Notes under the pieces: model-generated
Told to the model about the DNA's origin: nothing
Databases searched by the model: none
The model's input: only the letters and a program-made list of their open reading frames with translations
Assembly (NCBI GenBank): GCA_002382645.1
Contig: DFYP01000158.1
Coordinates: 19,690-25,323 of the forward strand
Reading direction: 5' to 3'
DNA length: 5,634 bases
From: Desulfovibrio sp. UBA4079
Lineage (GTDB): Bacteria > Desulfobacterota > Desulfovibrionia > Desulfovibrionales > Desulfovibrionaceae
Program-made: the position numbers and the translations under genes
Part shown: one piece after another, positions 1 through 5,333 of the stretch
How the letters are laid out: each line of letters starts with the position of its first letter
How positions within the stretch are numbered: position 1 is the stretch's first letter

Positions 1-802
1 GGGCCTTGGCCTTGTTCTTGTGCTGGGACTTCTCGTCCTGGCAGGAGACCACCAGGCCCGTGGGCAGGTGGGTCACGCGGATGGCCGAGTCCGTGGTGTT
101 CACGCTCTGGCCGCCCGGGCCCGAGGAGCGGAACACGTCCACGCGGATCTCGTCGGGCCGGATCTCCACGTCCACCTCTTCGGCCTCGGGCAGGATGGCC
201 ACGGTCACGGCCGAGGTGTGGATGCGGCCCTGGGATTCGGTGGCCGGGACCCGCTGCACGCGGTGCGCCCCGGACTCGTACTTGAGCTTGGAATAAACCT
301 TATCGCCGGAGATGGAGGCGATGGCCTCCTTGTAGCCGCCGGAGCCGGTGTCGTGGGTGGAGAGCTCCTCCACCTTCCAGCCCTGGGACTCGGCGTAGCG
401 GGCGTACATGCGGTAAAGGTCGGCCACGAACAGGGCCGCCTCCTCGCCGCCGGTGCCCGCGCGGATCTCCAGGATGATGTTCTTGTCGTCCAGGGGGTCC
501 TTGGGCAGGAGCAGGATCTTGAGCTTGGCCTCCAGCTCGGGCAGGCGCTCCTCGATGGCCGCCATCTCGGCCTGGGCCATTTCGCGGATGCCGGGGTCCG
601 AATCCCGGGCCAGCTCCTTGTTGTCGGCCAGCTCCTGGGTCAGGCGCCGGTACTCGCGGAAGACCTTGACGATCTCGCCCATGTCCGAGTGGGTCTTGGC
701 CAGCTTGCGGTAGCGCTCCTGGTCCGAGAAGACCTCGGGCTGGGCCAGCTCCTTTTCCAGATCCTCGAAGGACCGCTCGATGCGCTCCAGCTTGGCGAAC
801 AT
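1..802 (-). CDS. prfA: Peptide chain release factor 1 (RF1), C-terminus cut by window edge
   Basis: Class I release factor that reads UAA and UAG in the ribosomal A site and triggers hydrolysis of peptidyl-tRNA. The first 267 codons are present, against about 355-360 residues usual for the family; the last part lies beyond position 1. The N-terminal helical domain covers about residues 1-105. The stop-codon recognition motif is PAT at residues 186-188, which marks RF1 rather than RF2 (which has SPF). The catalytic GGQ is at residues 230-232 within SSGPGGQSVNTTDSA, and the HKNKAKA segment follows at the window edge. The ATG at 802 is chosen because it gives the typical MFAKLE-type start and has a GGGAGG Shine-Dalgarno about 7 nt upstream. 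The start shares one base with the stop of the DUF1385 gene (TGATG), so translational coupling is likely. Recognition is certain; only the C-terminus is unseen. Confidence 0.97.
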   Translation of the reverse strand, partial: MFAKLERIERSFEDLEKELAQPEVFSDQERYRKLAKTHSDMGEIVKVFREYRRLTQELADNKELARDSDPGIREMAQAEMAAIEERLPELEAKLKILLLPKDPLDDKNIILEIRAGTGGEEAALFVADLYRMYARYAESQGWKVEELSTHDTGSGGYKEAIASISGDKVYSKLKYESGAHRVQRVPATESQGRIHTSAVTVAILPEAEEVDVEIRPDEIRVDVFRSSGPGGQSVNTTDSAIRVTHLPTGLVVSCQDEKSQHKNKAKA

Positions 803-1749
803 CAGCAGGCCCTCCCCTCGTCCATGGCGCCCTTGAGGGCCGCGATGGCCACCTCGATCTGGCTGTCGTCGGGCTCCTGGGTGGTGAGCATCTGGAGGGC
901 CAGGCCGGGCCAGCACAGGGCCCGGCAGAACACGTTGCCGTGGAACTTCCCGGCGAACTTGATCATCTCGTAGGCCAGGCTGCTCACCGGGATCATGAGC
1001 ACGAGCTTGAGGGCCACGATGTACAGGTGCTTCACCGCGAACTGGGCCGGGGAGTAGAAGGTCAGCAGCCAGGGCACCAGGAAGGTGTACAGCGCGATGC
1101 TCACGGCCAGGACGAACAGCAAAAAGGCCGTGCCGCAGCGGGGGTGCAGGCGGCTGTAGGGCCGGGTGGTCTCGGGCGTGAGCACGCCGCCGCTCTCGAA
1201 GGTCCAGATGACCTTGTGCTCGGCCCCGTGGTACTGGAAGACCCTCCGGATGTCCGGCACGTAGGAGATGGCCAGGATGTAGCCCACGAACATGACCAGC
1301 TTGAACAGGCCGTCCCAGACGTGGAAGCTCAGTGCGTCCACGTCGCCGGAAAGCCCGAGCCACTTCATGCCCACGGAGAAGAAGTGCGGCAGGACCACGA
1401 ACAGGCCCAGGGCCGCGCCGATGGCCACGACCATGGTCAGGACCAGGTGCAGCCCGCTGATCTCGCCGTCGGTCTCCTCGTCCAGGGCCTGGGTGGCCGA
1501 AAAGTTCAGAGCCTTGATGCCGTTGACCAGGGTCTCCAGGAGGATGGGGAAGCCGCGGACAAAGGGTTTGCGGAGGAACGGGGCGCGGGTCAGCGAGAAC
1601 CAGGGCCGGATCTCCACGTGGATCTCCCCGTCCGGGCGGCGCACGGCGATGGCCAGGCGGTTCTTGGCGCGCATCATCACGCCTTCGATCACGGCCTGTC
1701 CGCCCACGGCCTCTTTGGCGGCCAGCAGCAGGAGTCGCAGCAGTCTCAT
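802..1749 (-). CDS. DUF1385 (YqhQ-type) multipass membrane protein
   Basis: A 315-residue protein of the DUF1385/COG3872 family, often labelled a predicted metal-dependent enzyme; I know of no established reaction. Family signatures visible are GGQAVIEGVMMR at residues 16-27, YHGAEHK at 173-179, HPRCGT at 202-207, and PGLALQMLTTQEPDD at about 281-295. The clustered His, Glu and Cys residues could bind a metal (inference). Four hydrophobic stretches, about 99-121, 148-166, 208-231 and 237-262, indicate an inner-membrane protein. The ATG at 1749 is preferred because it has an AAGGA Shine-Dalgarno 9 nt upstream and sits just downstream of a good promoter. A longer reading from a TTG at 1818 would begin inside the T-tract of the rpmE terminator. 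The gene lies between rpmE and prfA, its usual place in many bacteria, and its TGA overlaps the prfA ATG. Family assignment is strong; function is unknown. Confidence 0.93.
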   Translation of the reverse strand: MRLLRLLLLAAKEAVGGQAVIEGVMMRAKNRLAIAVRRPDGEIHVEIRPWFSLTRAPFLRKPFVRGFPILLETLVNGIKALNFSATQALDEETDGEISGLHLVLTMVVAIGAALGLFVVLPHFFSVGMKWLGLSGDVDALSFHVWDGLFKLVMFVGYILAISYVPDIRRVFQYHGAEHKVIWTFESGGVLTPETTRPYSRLHPRCGTAFLLFVLAVSIALYTFLVPWLLTFYSPAQFAVKHLYIVALKLVLMIPVSSLAYEMIKFAGKFHGNVFCRALCWPGLALQMLTTQEPDDSQIEVAIAALKGAMDEGRAC

Positions 1750-1776
1750 GCCCGGGGGTCCTTTATCCTGATGCGG

Positions 1777-1804
1777 ATGATAACGCCGACGGCCCGGATG
1801 TAAA
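1777..1804 (-). promoter_or_regulatory. Candidate sigma-70 promoter for the DUF1385-prfA unit
   Basis: On the minus strand, a -35 box TTTACA (1804-1799) and a -10 box TATCAT (1782-1777) each match five of six consensus bases, with a 16-nt spacer. Transcription would start near 1770, giving a leader of about 21 nt that contains the AAGGA Shine-Dalgarno (1763-1759). It lies immediately after the rpmE terminator, which would explain how the downstream genes are expressed despite it. Confidence 0.6.
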
Positions 1805-1810
1805 GCCCGG

Positions 1811-1867
1811 GAAAACAAGAAAGCCCCGGGGGAAGCGAGCCCGCGAAGGGCCCTTCCCCCGAAGGCT
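1811..1867 (-). terminator. Intrinsic terminator of rpmE, long GC-rich stem
   Basis: On the minus strand, GGGGGAAG (1860-1853) pairs with CTTCCCCC (1835-1828). The stem extends outward through AGCC (1867-1864) with GGCT (1825-1822), including G-T pairs and one bulged T. The loop can itself fold, with GCCC pairing to GGGC. A T-rich tract, TTCTTGTTTTC (1821-1811), follows directly, as in a rho-independent terminator. It lies about 25 nt after the rpmE stop codon. Confidence 0.85.
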
Positions 1868-1891
1868 CACTGGTCGTGGCCGCGAGGACGG

Positions 1892-2116
1892 CTATTTGCC
1901 GCTCTCGGAATCCTGGAACTTGGCGTACTTCTTGCGGAAACGGTCGATACGGCCGGCGGTGTCCACGAAGCGCTGCTTGCCCGTGTAGAACGGATGGCAG
2001 TTGGCGCAGATTTCCACGTCCACGGCCTTGCCCTTGGTGGACTTGGCCTCGATCTCAAAGCCGCAGTGGCAACGGATCTTGGCGTCGTGCAGTTTCGGAT
2101 GGATCTTGTCTTTCAT
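1892..2116 (-). CDS. rpmE: 50S ribosomal protein L31, zinc-binding form
   Basis: A 74-residue ribosomal protein of the large subunit, which in known structures takes part in the bridge between the subunits. It aligns along its whole length with classic bacterial L31: KIHPK near the start, then HPFYTGKQRFVDT and the GRIDRFRKKY segment. Four cysteines at residues 16, 18, 37 and 40 form the zinc ribbon, so this is the zinc-containing (C+) type rather than the cysteine-free paralogue made under zinc starvation. The ATG at 2116 has a GGGAGA Shine-Dalgarno about 6 nt upstream. The gene has its own promoter (2182-2154) and terminator (1867-1811), so it is probably transcribed mainly as a single gene. 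The identification is secure. Confidence 0.98.
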   Translation of the reverse strand: MKDKIHPKLHDAKIRCHCGFEIEAKSTKGKAVDVEICANCHPFYTGKQRFVDTAGRIDRFRKKYAKFQDSESGK

Positions 2117-2153
2117 GGCTGTCTCCCATGGTTCTGGATGCGCGAAGCAGATT

Positions 2154-2182
2154 CATATACTCCCGCTTGCGACGTTTGGCAA
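2154..2182 (-). promoter_or_regulatory. Candidate sigma-70 promoter for rpmE
   Basis: On the minus strand, the -35 box TTGCCA (2182-2177, five of six consensus bases) is separated by 17 nt from the -10 box TATATG (2159-2154, four of six). Transcription would start near 2147, giving a leader of about 31 nt. The -35 box overlaps a small inverted repeat, CTTGC-N8-GCAAG (2183-2166). Confidence 0.6.
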
Positions 2183-2203
2183 GGGGGGAGGGACCGGGGC
2201 CCT

Positions 2204-2240
2204 GGAAAAGAAAAAGACGGGGACCGAAGCCCCCGTCTTT
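2204..2240 (-). terminator. Strong intrinsic terminator of dsrC
   Basis: On the minus strand, a perfect 10-bp stem AAAGACGGGG (2240-2231) / CCCCGTCTTT (2222-2213) encloses an 8-nt loop. A T-rich run, TTCTTTTCC, follows (2212-2204). It begins about 25 nt after the dsrC stop. The plus-strand reading has only three T residues after the stem, so it mainly serves the minus strand. Confidence 0.93.
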
Positions 2241-2265
2241 CCGCTTGCACGCTGGGAACTTGGGA

Positions 2266-2583
2266 TCAGACGCAGCCGGTGGGCTTGGGCAGGCCGGCCA
2301 TCTTGCAGGCTCCCTTGCCGGGGCCGGACGGGAACAGCTCGTAGATCTCCTTGAGCTTGAAGCCGGTCACCTTGGACAGGATGCGCACCATGGGCGCGAT
2401 GCCGTTCTTCTTGTAGTAGTCCTGCAGGAAGTCGATGACCTTCTTGTGGCCGTCGGAGAGTTCCTTGATGCCTTCGGACTCCTTAACGTACTCGACCCAC
2501 TCGGGGTTCCAGTCGTCGAAGCGCTGCAGGAAACCGTCCTCGTCCACCTCGAACTTCTTGCCTTTGAATTCCACAACAGCCAT
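2266..2583 (-). CDS. dsrC: DsrC, sulfur-carrier partner of dissimilatory sulfite reductase
   Basis: A 105-residue cytoplasmic DsrC/TusE-family protein. In sulfate reducers, DsrAB reduces sulfite and loads the sulfur between two DsrC cysteines as a trisulfide, which the DsrMKJOP membrane complex then reduces to release sulfide. The sequence shows FEVDEDGFL at residues 11-19, DWNPEWVEYV, and the C-terminal arm PSGPGKGACKMAGLPKPTGCV at 85-105. Both redox cysteines are present, C93 and the penultimate C104. That pair marks true DsrC; TusE-type tRNA-thiolation relatives keep only the last one. The KMAGLPKPTGCV arm strongly resembles Desulfovibrio DsrC. The ATG at 2583 is chosen from family length and a GGAGGA Shine-Dalgarno; the reading frame stays open upstream to 2790, but that part has no family similarity. 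No other dsr genes are in the window, in keeping with dsrC standing apart from dsrAB in Desulfovibrio. Confidence 0.97.
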   Translation of the reverse strand: MAVVEFKGKKFEVDEDGFLQRFDDWNPEWVEYVKESEGIKELSDGHKKVIDFLQDYYKKNGIAPMVRILSKVTGFKLKEIYELFPSGPGKGACKMAGLPKPTGCV

Positions 2584-2588
2584 GGGCG

Positions 2589-2595
2589 TTCCTCC
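2589..2595 (-). promoter_or_regulatory. Strong Shine-Dalgarno that fixes the dsrC start
   Basis: GGAGGAA on the minus strand, with the GGAGG core ending 7 nt before the ATG at 2583. It is near-perfect anti-16S complementarity and supports the 105-residue DsrC over the longer open frame. Confidence 0.85.
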
Positions 2596-2628
2596 TCTGC
2601 TTGGTTGGAATCTGGCATACTCCGCGTC

Positions 2629-2684
2629 CCGGCGCCAGGAATCGCGCCGGAATGTTCCCTCTTCCATGAACGGCGATCCGCCGT
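2629..2684 (-). other. Two hairpins in the dsrC 5' leader
   Basis: In the predicted transcript leader, a perfect 6-bp hairpin ACGGCG-GAT-CGCCGT (2684-2670) is followed by a perfect 7-bp hairpin CCGGCGC-N8-GCGCCGG (2650-2629). Neither is followed by a T tract, so they do not look like terminators. They may protect the mRNA 5' region or tune translation of a highly expressed gene (inference). The Shine-Dalgarno lies downstream of both and is left free. Confidence 0.55.
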
Positions 2685-2720
2685 CTTGGGACCACTGACA
2701 GGTCATCGCTGATTTGTACT

Positions 2721-2750
2721 TCAATACGCATTGGGGCGGGTTTTTGTCAA
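2721..2750 (-). promoter_or_regulatory. Candidate promoter for dsrC with consensus -35 box
   Basis: On the minus strand, a perfect TTGACA (2750-2745) is followed after 18 nt by TATTGA (2726-2721), a weak -10 matching three of six bases. Transcription would start near 2714, leaving a leader of about 130 nt before dsrC. The -35 is convincing; the exact -10 is less so. Confidence 0.5.
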
Positions 2751-2814
2751 CCGAGAGTCGCACCCGAGACGGGTCCTTGAGGGGGCCCATTTCCGCCCAG
2801 GAGCCCGCCCTTGT

Positions 2815-4542
2815 TCAGGATTTGAGCAGTTCCTCGTAGTGCGGCCGGGCCCAATCCAGGCCCGGGTCCAACTCCAGGGCCGTGCCCAGATAATCCAGGG
2901 CCTCGGCGTGCCGGCCCATGAATTTGTGACAAAGTCCCAGATTGGCCAGGTCCGGGGCCGAACCGCTGTCCAGGTGCAGGGCGGCCTTGAAGTCCTCGGC
3001 GGCCTCGGCAAAGCGCTTGAGCTTGAACCGGGCCACGCCCCGCAGGTTGAAGATCTCCTTGATCTCCGGGTCCTGGGCCTGGGCCCGGTCCAGGTGCGGG
3101 ATGCTCTCCTCCCAGAGCCCGGCCCGGGTCATGGCGTAGGCCTGGTAGAAGGCCGCCATGGCCCGCTCGTTGGCCTCGGGCTGGACCGGCTCGGCCTCGG
3201 CGAAGCAGGCCGCGGCCGGGGCGAAGTGGCCCAGGCGCAGTTGGAGCAGGCCCTGGAAGAACGGCAGGAAGGACGCCCCGGGATAGGCCCGGGCGATCAC
3301 GGCCAGGCCGCGTCCGGCCTCCTCGGCCGGGGCCTCCTCGGCCAGGGCCCGGCCCACGAACAGCCCCAGGCTGCGCTGGGCCGTGCGCTCCCGGAACTCG
3401 AAGCCGGGCACGAAATTGTAGTTGGTGGTCAGGCCCAGGTCCGGGTGACTCGTGTCCACGCTGTACAGGCTGTAGCCCCGGGCCTTGAGGCCCTGGGCCA
3501 GGGACTGCAACTCCTTGAGGATGTTGCGGTCTTCCACCCCGGGCAGGGCGTCCAGGGCGAGGAGCGGGCCCTGCTCCAGCCAGCGGGTCTCCTCCAGGTC
3601 CGTGAACTTGCCCAGGCCCGAGGCCTCGTAGATCCGGCCGGTCTGGAAGTCCCCGGCCAGCTGGGCCACCTCGGTGACGGCCCGGATGGCGGCCTTGGCC
3701 GGGGAAGCGGCCGTGCCCGCGGTGAAGACGATCTCGCTCAGGCCCGGAAAGGTGGCCGGGTCATAGGCCAGGGCCGCCACCGTGGGCACGGGCAGGCCCA
3801 GGGTGAAGTCCTTGAGCAGGAGATGCACGCCGTTGTCCCGGAAGCAGGCGCAGAGCCGCGCCAGCACGGGATCGTGGAAGCTGGCCGGGTCCAGGGTGGG
3901 CAGCACCGGCCGCTCCCGGTCGATGCGCGCCGAGACGTGGCGCTCCACCAGCTCGCAGGCCCCCTGGAGGATGGACTCCTCGAAGCTGTTGCCCGCGGAC
4001 GAGCCGTTGAATTCGTTGAGCCGCTTGAACCAGTCCAGGGGCACTTGGCGCTCGACCCCGGCGGCCACGTCCAGGGCTGGGTGGAAGCGCCAATGCGCCA
4101 GGTCGAGCACGGCCTCGGCCTGGTCCCGGGGCAGATCCTCGCCCACGGAGTGGAGCACCTCGGCCACGTCCAGGAGCGACGCCCCGAACAGGCGCTTGGC
4201 CTCGGACCAGCGCAGGAGCTGAAAATTCTCCTCCCGGGCCCAGAAGCTGAAATAGCTGAAGCGCTCCACCAGCTCCATGAGGGCCGAGGCTTCGGCCTGT
4301 TCCGGGGAGGCGCCCTTGCCCATCTGCTTGCGCGTGGGCATGACCTCCCGGGCGGCCGGGCCGCAGACGCTCAGGAACACGGGGATGCCCAGGCGGCCGG
4401 TGTCCACGCGCCGGGTCTCCTCCAGGACGCCCCGGCACTTCTCCTCCAGCACGCGGCGCACCCGGGCCACGGTCTCCCGCGGGGAGGCGGCCTTGTCCTG
4501 GTCCTCGGTATAGACCTTGAAGCAGTCGTTGAGCCGGATCAT
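2815..4542 (-). CDS. YcaO-domain ATP-dependent amide-activating protein with C-terminal TPR repeats
   Basis: A 575-residue two-part protein. The YcaO domain spans about residues 60-395. YcaO enzymes use ATP to phosphorylate a backbone amide oxygen, leading to azoline, thioamide or amidine formation. The three ATP/Mg regions are intact: GKG (75-77) with SALMELVER (E90, E93, R94); NGSSAGNSFEE to ELVER (E188, E189, E197, E200, R201); and RAVTEVAQ (R287, E291, Q294). From about 425 to the end there are about four TPR repeats (427-455, 460-492, 494-527, 528-562), a protein-binding scaffold. The C-terminus, EELLKS, lacks the PxPxP tail of azoline cyclodehydratases. The ATG at 4542 overlaps the methyltransferase stop (ATGA) and has a GGAGAG upstream within that gene. 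No precursor peptide, dehydrogenase, E1-like or TfuA partner is visible. The YcaO assignment is firm; the substrate is unknown. RimO-associated YcaO of E. coli is the nearest functional comparison I can offer. Confidence 0.92.
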   Translation of the reverse strand: MIRLNDCFKVYTEDQDKAASPRETVARVRRVLEEKCRGVLEETRRVDTGRLGIPVFLSVCGPAAREVMPTRKQMGKGASPEQAEASALMELVERFSYFSFWAREENFQLLRWSEAKRLFGASLLDVAEVLHSVGEDLPRDQAEAVLDLAHWRFHPALDVAAGVERQVPLDWFKRLNEFNGSSAGNSFEESILQGACELVERHVSARIDRERPVLPTLDPASFHDPVLARLCACFRDNGVHLLLKDFTLGLPVPTVAALAYDPATFPGLSEIVFTAGTAASPAKAAIRAVTEVAQLAGDFQTGRIYEASGLGKFTDLEETRWLEQGPLLALDALPGVEDRNILKELQSLAQGLKARGYSLYSVDTSHPDLGLTTNYNFVPGFEFRERTAQRSLGLFVGRALAEEAPAEEAGRGLAVIARAYPGASFLPFFQGLLQLRLGHFAPAAACFAEAEPVQPEANERAMAAFYQAYAMTRAGLWEESIPHLDRAQAQDPEIKEIFNLRGVARFKLKRFAEAAEDFKAALHLDSGSAPDLANLGLCHKFMGRHAEALDYLGTALELDPGLDWARPHYEELLKS

Positions 4543-5261
4543 GCCGGTTTTCTCTCCAGCCGGTAGAGGCAGGTCACGGTGTTCTCGCCGCAGTCCTGGT
4601 CCACGTAGGGCACGTCCTTGCGGCGCATCCGGAACTGTTCCTGGGCCCGGGTGAAGAAGCCCTTGCCCGTGCGCTTCTGGTCCAGGGCCAGGAGCACCTC
4701 GGCGCCCGGCTCCAGGGCGAGATGGGCATCCAGGAACTCCAGGAGCGGGGCATAGACCGCGTCGTTGTAGAGCACCTCGCAGCCCACGATGCAGCCGAAG
4801 CGCCGGCCCAGGCGGTCGCGGGTGAAGTCGGCGCGCTGCACCGTGACGCGGTCCTCCAGGCCGTTCCGCAGCACATTGATGCGGCAGAACAGCAGGGCCG
4901 CCGGCTCCAGGTCCGTGAGCGTCACGGTGAAGCCGCGAACCCCGGCCACCAGGCCGCAGAGCCCGCCGCCGGCCCCGACCTCCAGGACCTCGGCCCCGGC
5001 GGGAATGGGGAAGCGCTGCAGGAACATGCCCAGAATCAGGCAGGGGGTCCAGATCTTGGCCCACAGGGGCAGCTCCACGCTCTCCCCGGGCCGGGTCCGG
5101 CCCACCAGGGTCTCCAGGTAGCGGGGCATGTCCTCGATCTGGAGAAGCTTGAGCTCCACGGAGCCCAGGCGCACGTCCTCGAAGCGCACGGGACCGAACT
5201 CGGTCCGGGCCAAGGCGAGCAGCTCCTCCAGCGAGGCGTTCAAAGGGTATTCTTTAGACAA
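4539..5261 (-). CDS. Class I SAM-dependent methyltransferase, probably of the protein-lysine (Methyltransf_16/METTL20-like) type
   Basis: A 240-residue cytoplasmic methyltransferase. The SAM-binding motif I is VLEVGAGGGLCGL at residues 92-104, followed by the acidic residue D117 in LTDLEP at the end of strand 2. LPLWAKIW (64-71) before motif I and CEVLYND (161-167) after it resemble Methyltransf_16 proteins, which include the eukaryotic lysine methyltransferases and bacterial ETF-beta methyltransferases. The substrate cannot be read from sequence. The start is taken as a TTG at 5261, preceded by GGAGG with 5 nt spacing; no ATG or GTG is available in frame between the upstream stop and the conserved region. 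Its TGA overlaps the ycaO ATG by four bases, so the two proteins are likely made together and may act on the same target (inference). A promoter candidate lies just upstream. Confidence 0.85.
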   Translation of the reverse strand: MSKEYPLNASLEELLALARTEFGPVRFEDVRLGSVELKLLQIEDMPRYLETLVGRTRPGESVELPLWAKIWTPCLILGMFLQRFPIPAGAEVLEVGAGGGLCGLVAGVRGFTVTLTDLEPAALLFCRINVLRNGLEDRVTVQRADFTRDRLGRRFGCIVGCEVLYNDAVYAPLLEFLDAHLALEPGAEVLLALDQKRTGKGFFTRAQEQFRMRRKDVPYVDQDCGENTVTCLYRLERKPA

Positions 5262-5266
5262 AGGGT

Positions 5267-5271
5267 CCTCC
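5267..5271 (-). promoter_or_regulatory. Shine-Dalgarno supporting the TTG start of the methyltransferase
   Basis: A perfect GGAGG on the minus strand, 5 nt before the TTG at 5261. Another in-frame TTG upstream (in the DPLTP stretch) and one downstream (in YPLN) lack such a site at proper spacing, so this site decides the start. Confidence 0.75.
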
Positions 5272-5304
5272 GGGGGCAGTGGCGTCAACGGGTCAGGCGG
5301 AGGG

Positions 5305-5333
5305 GTTATAGCGCTAGTCTTCCACGGCCTCAA
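5305..5333 (-). promoter_or_regulatory. Candidate sigma-70 promoter for the methyltransferase-ycaO pair
   Basis: On the minus strand, the -35 box TTGAGG (5333-5328, four of six) and the -10 box TATAAC (5310-5305, five of six) are separated by exactly 17 nt. The promoter overlaps the last codons and stop of the Tim44-like gene. The predicted start near 5298 gives a leader of about 37 nt containing the GGAGG site. Confidence 0.55.

Noticed and set aside
20..973. A 317-codon plus-strand frame opposite prfA
   Set aside because: It is a GC-driven shadow of prfA and the end of the DUF1385 gene, with Gly/Leu/His-rich composition and no recognisable domain.
1750..1818. N-terminal extension of the DUF1385 protein from a TTG at 1818
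   Set aside because: It would start in the T tract of the rpmE terminator, upstream of the promoter candidate, and lacks family similarity; the ATG at 1749 has a Shine-Dalgarno.
2584..2790. N-terminal extension of DsrC in the same open frame
   Set aside because: The added residues have no DsrC similarity, the family length is met from 2583, and a strong Shine-Dalgarno sits just before that ATG.
2762..2815. Possible terminator after ycaO
   Set aside because: The GC-rich segment can form short stems (for example ACCCG-TCT-CGGGT), but no T tract follows on the minus strand.
2731..4566. A 611-codon open frame on the plus strand
   Set aside because: It lies antisense to ycaO and dsrC upstream DNA, has low-complexity composition rich in Gly, Gln, Ala, Leu and His, and shows no family motif. 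Long antisense frames are expected in GC-rich genes.
2815..5261. A standard TOMM/azoline natural-product cluster
   Set aside because: No precursor peptide, flavin dehydrogenase, E1-like partner or transporter is present, and the YcaO protein lacks the PxPxP C-terminus.
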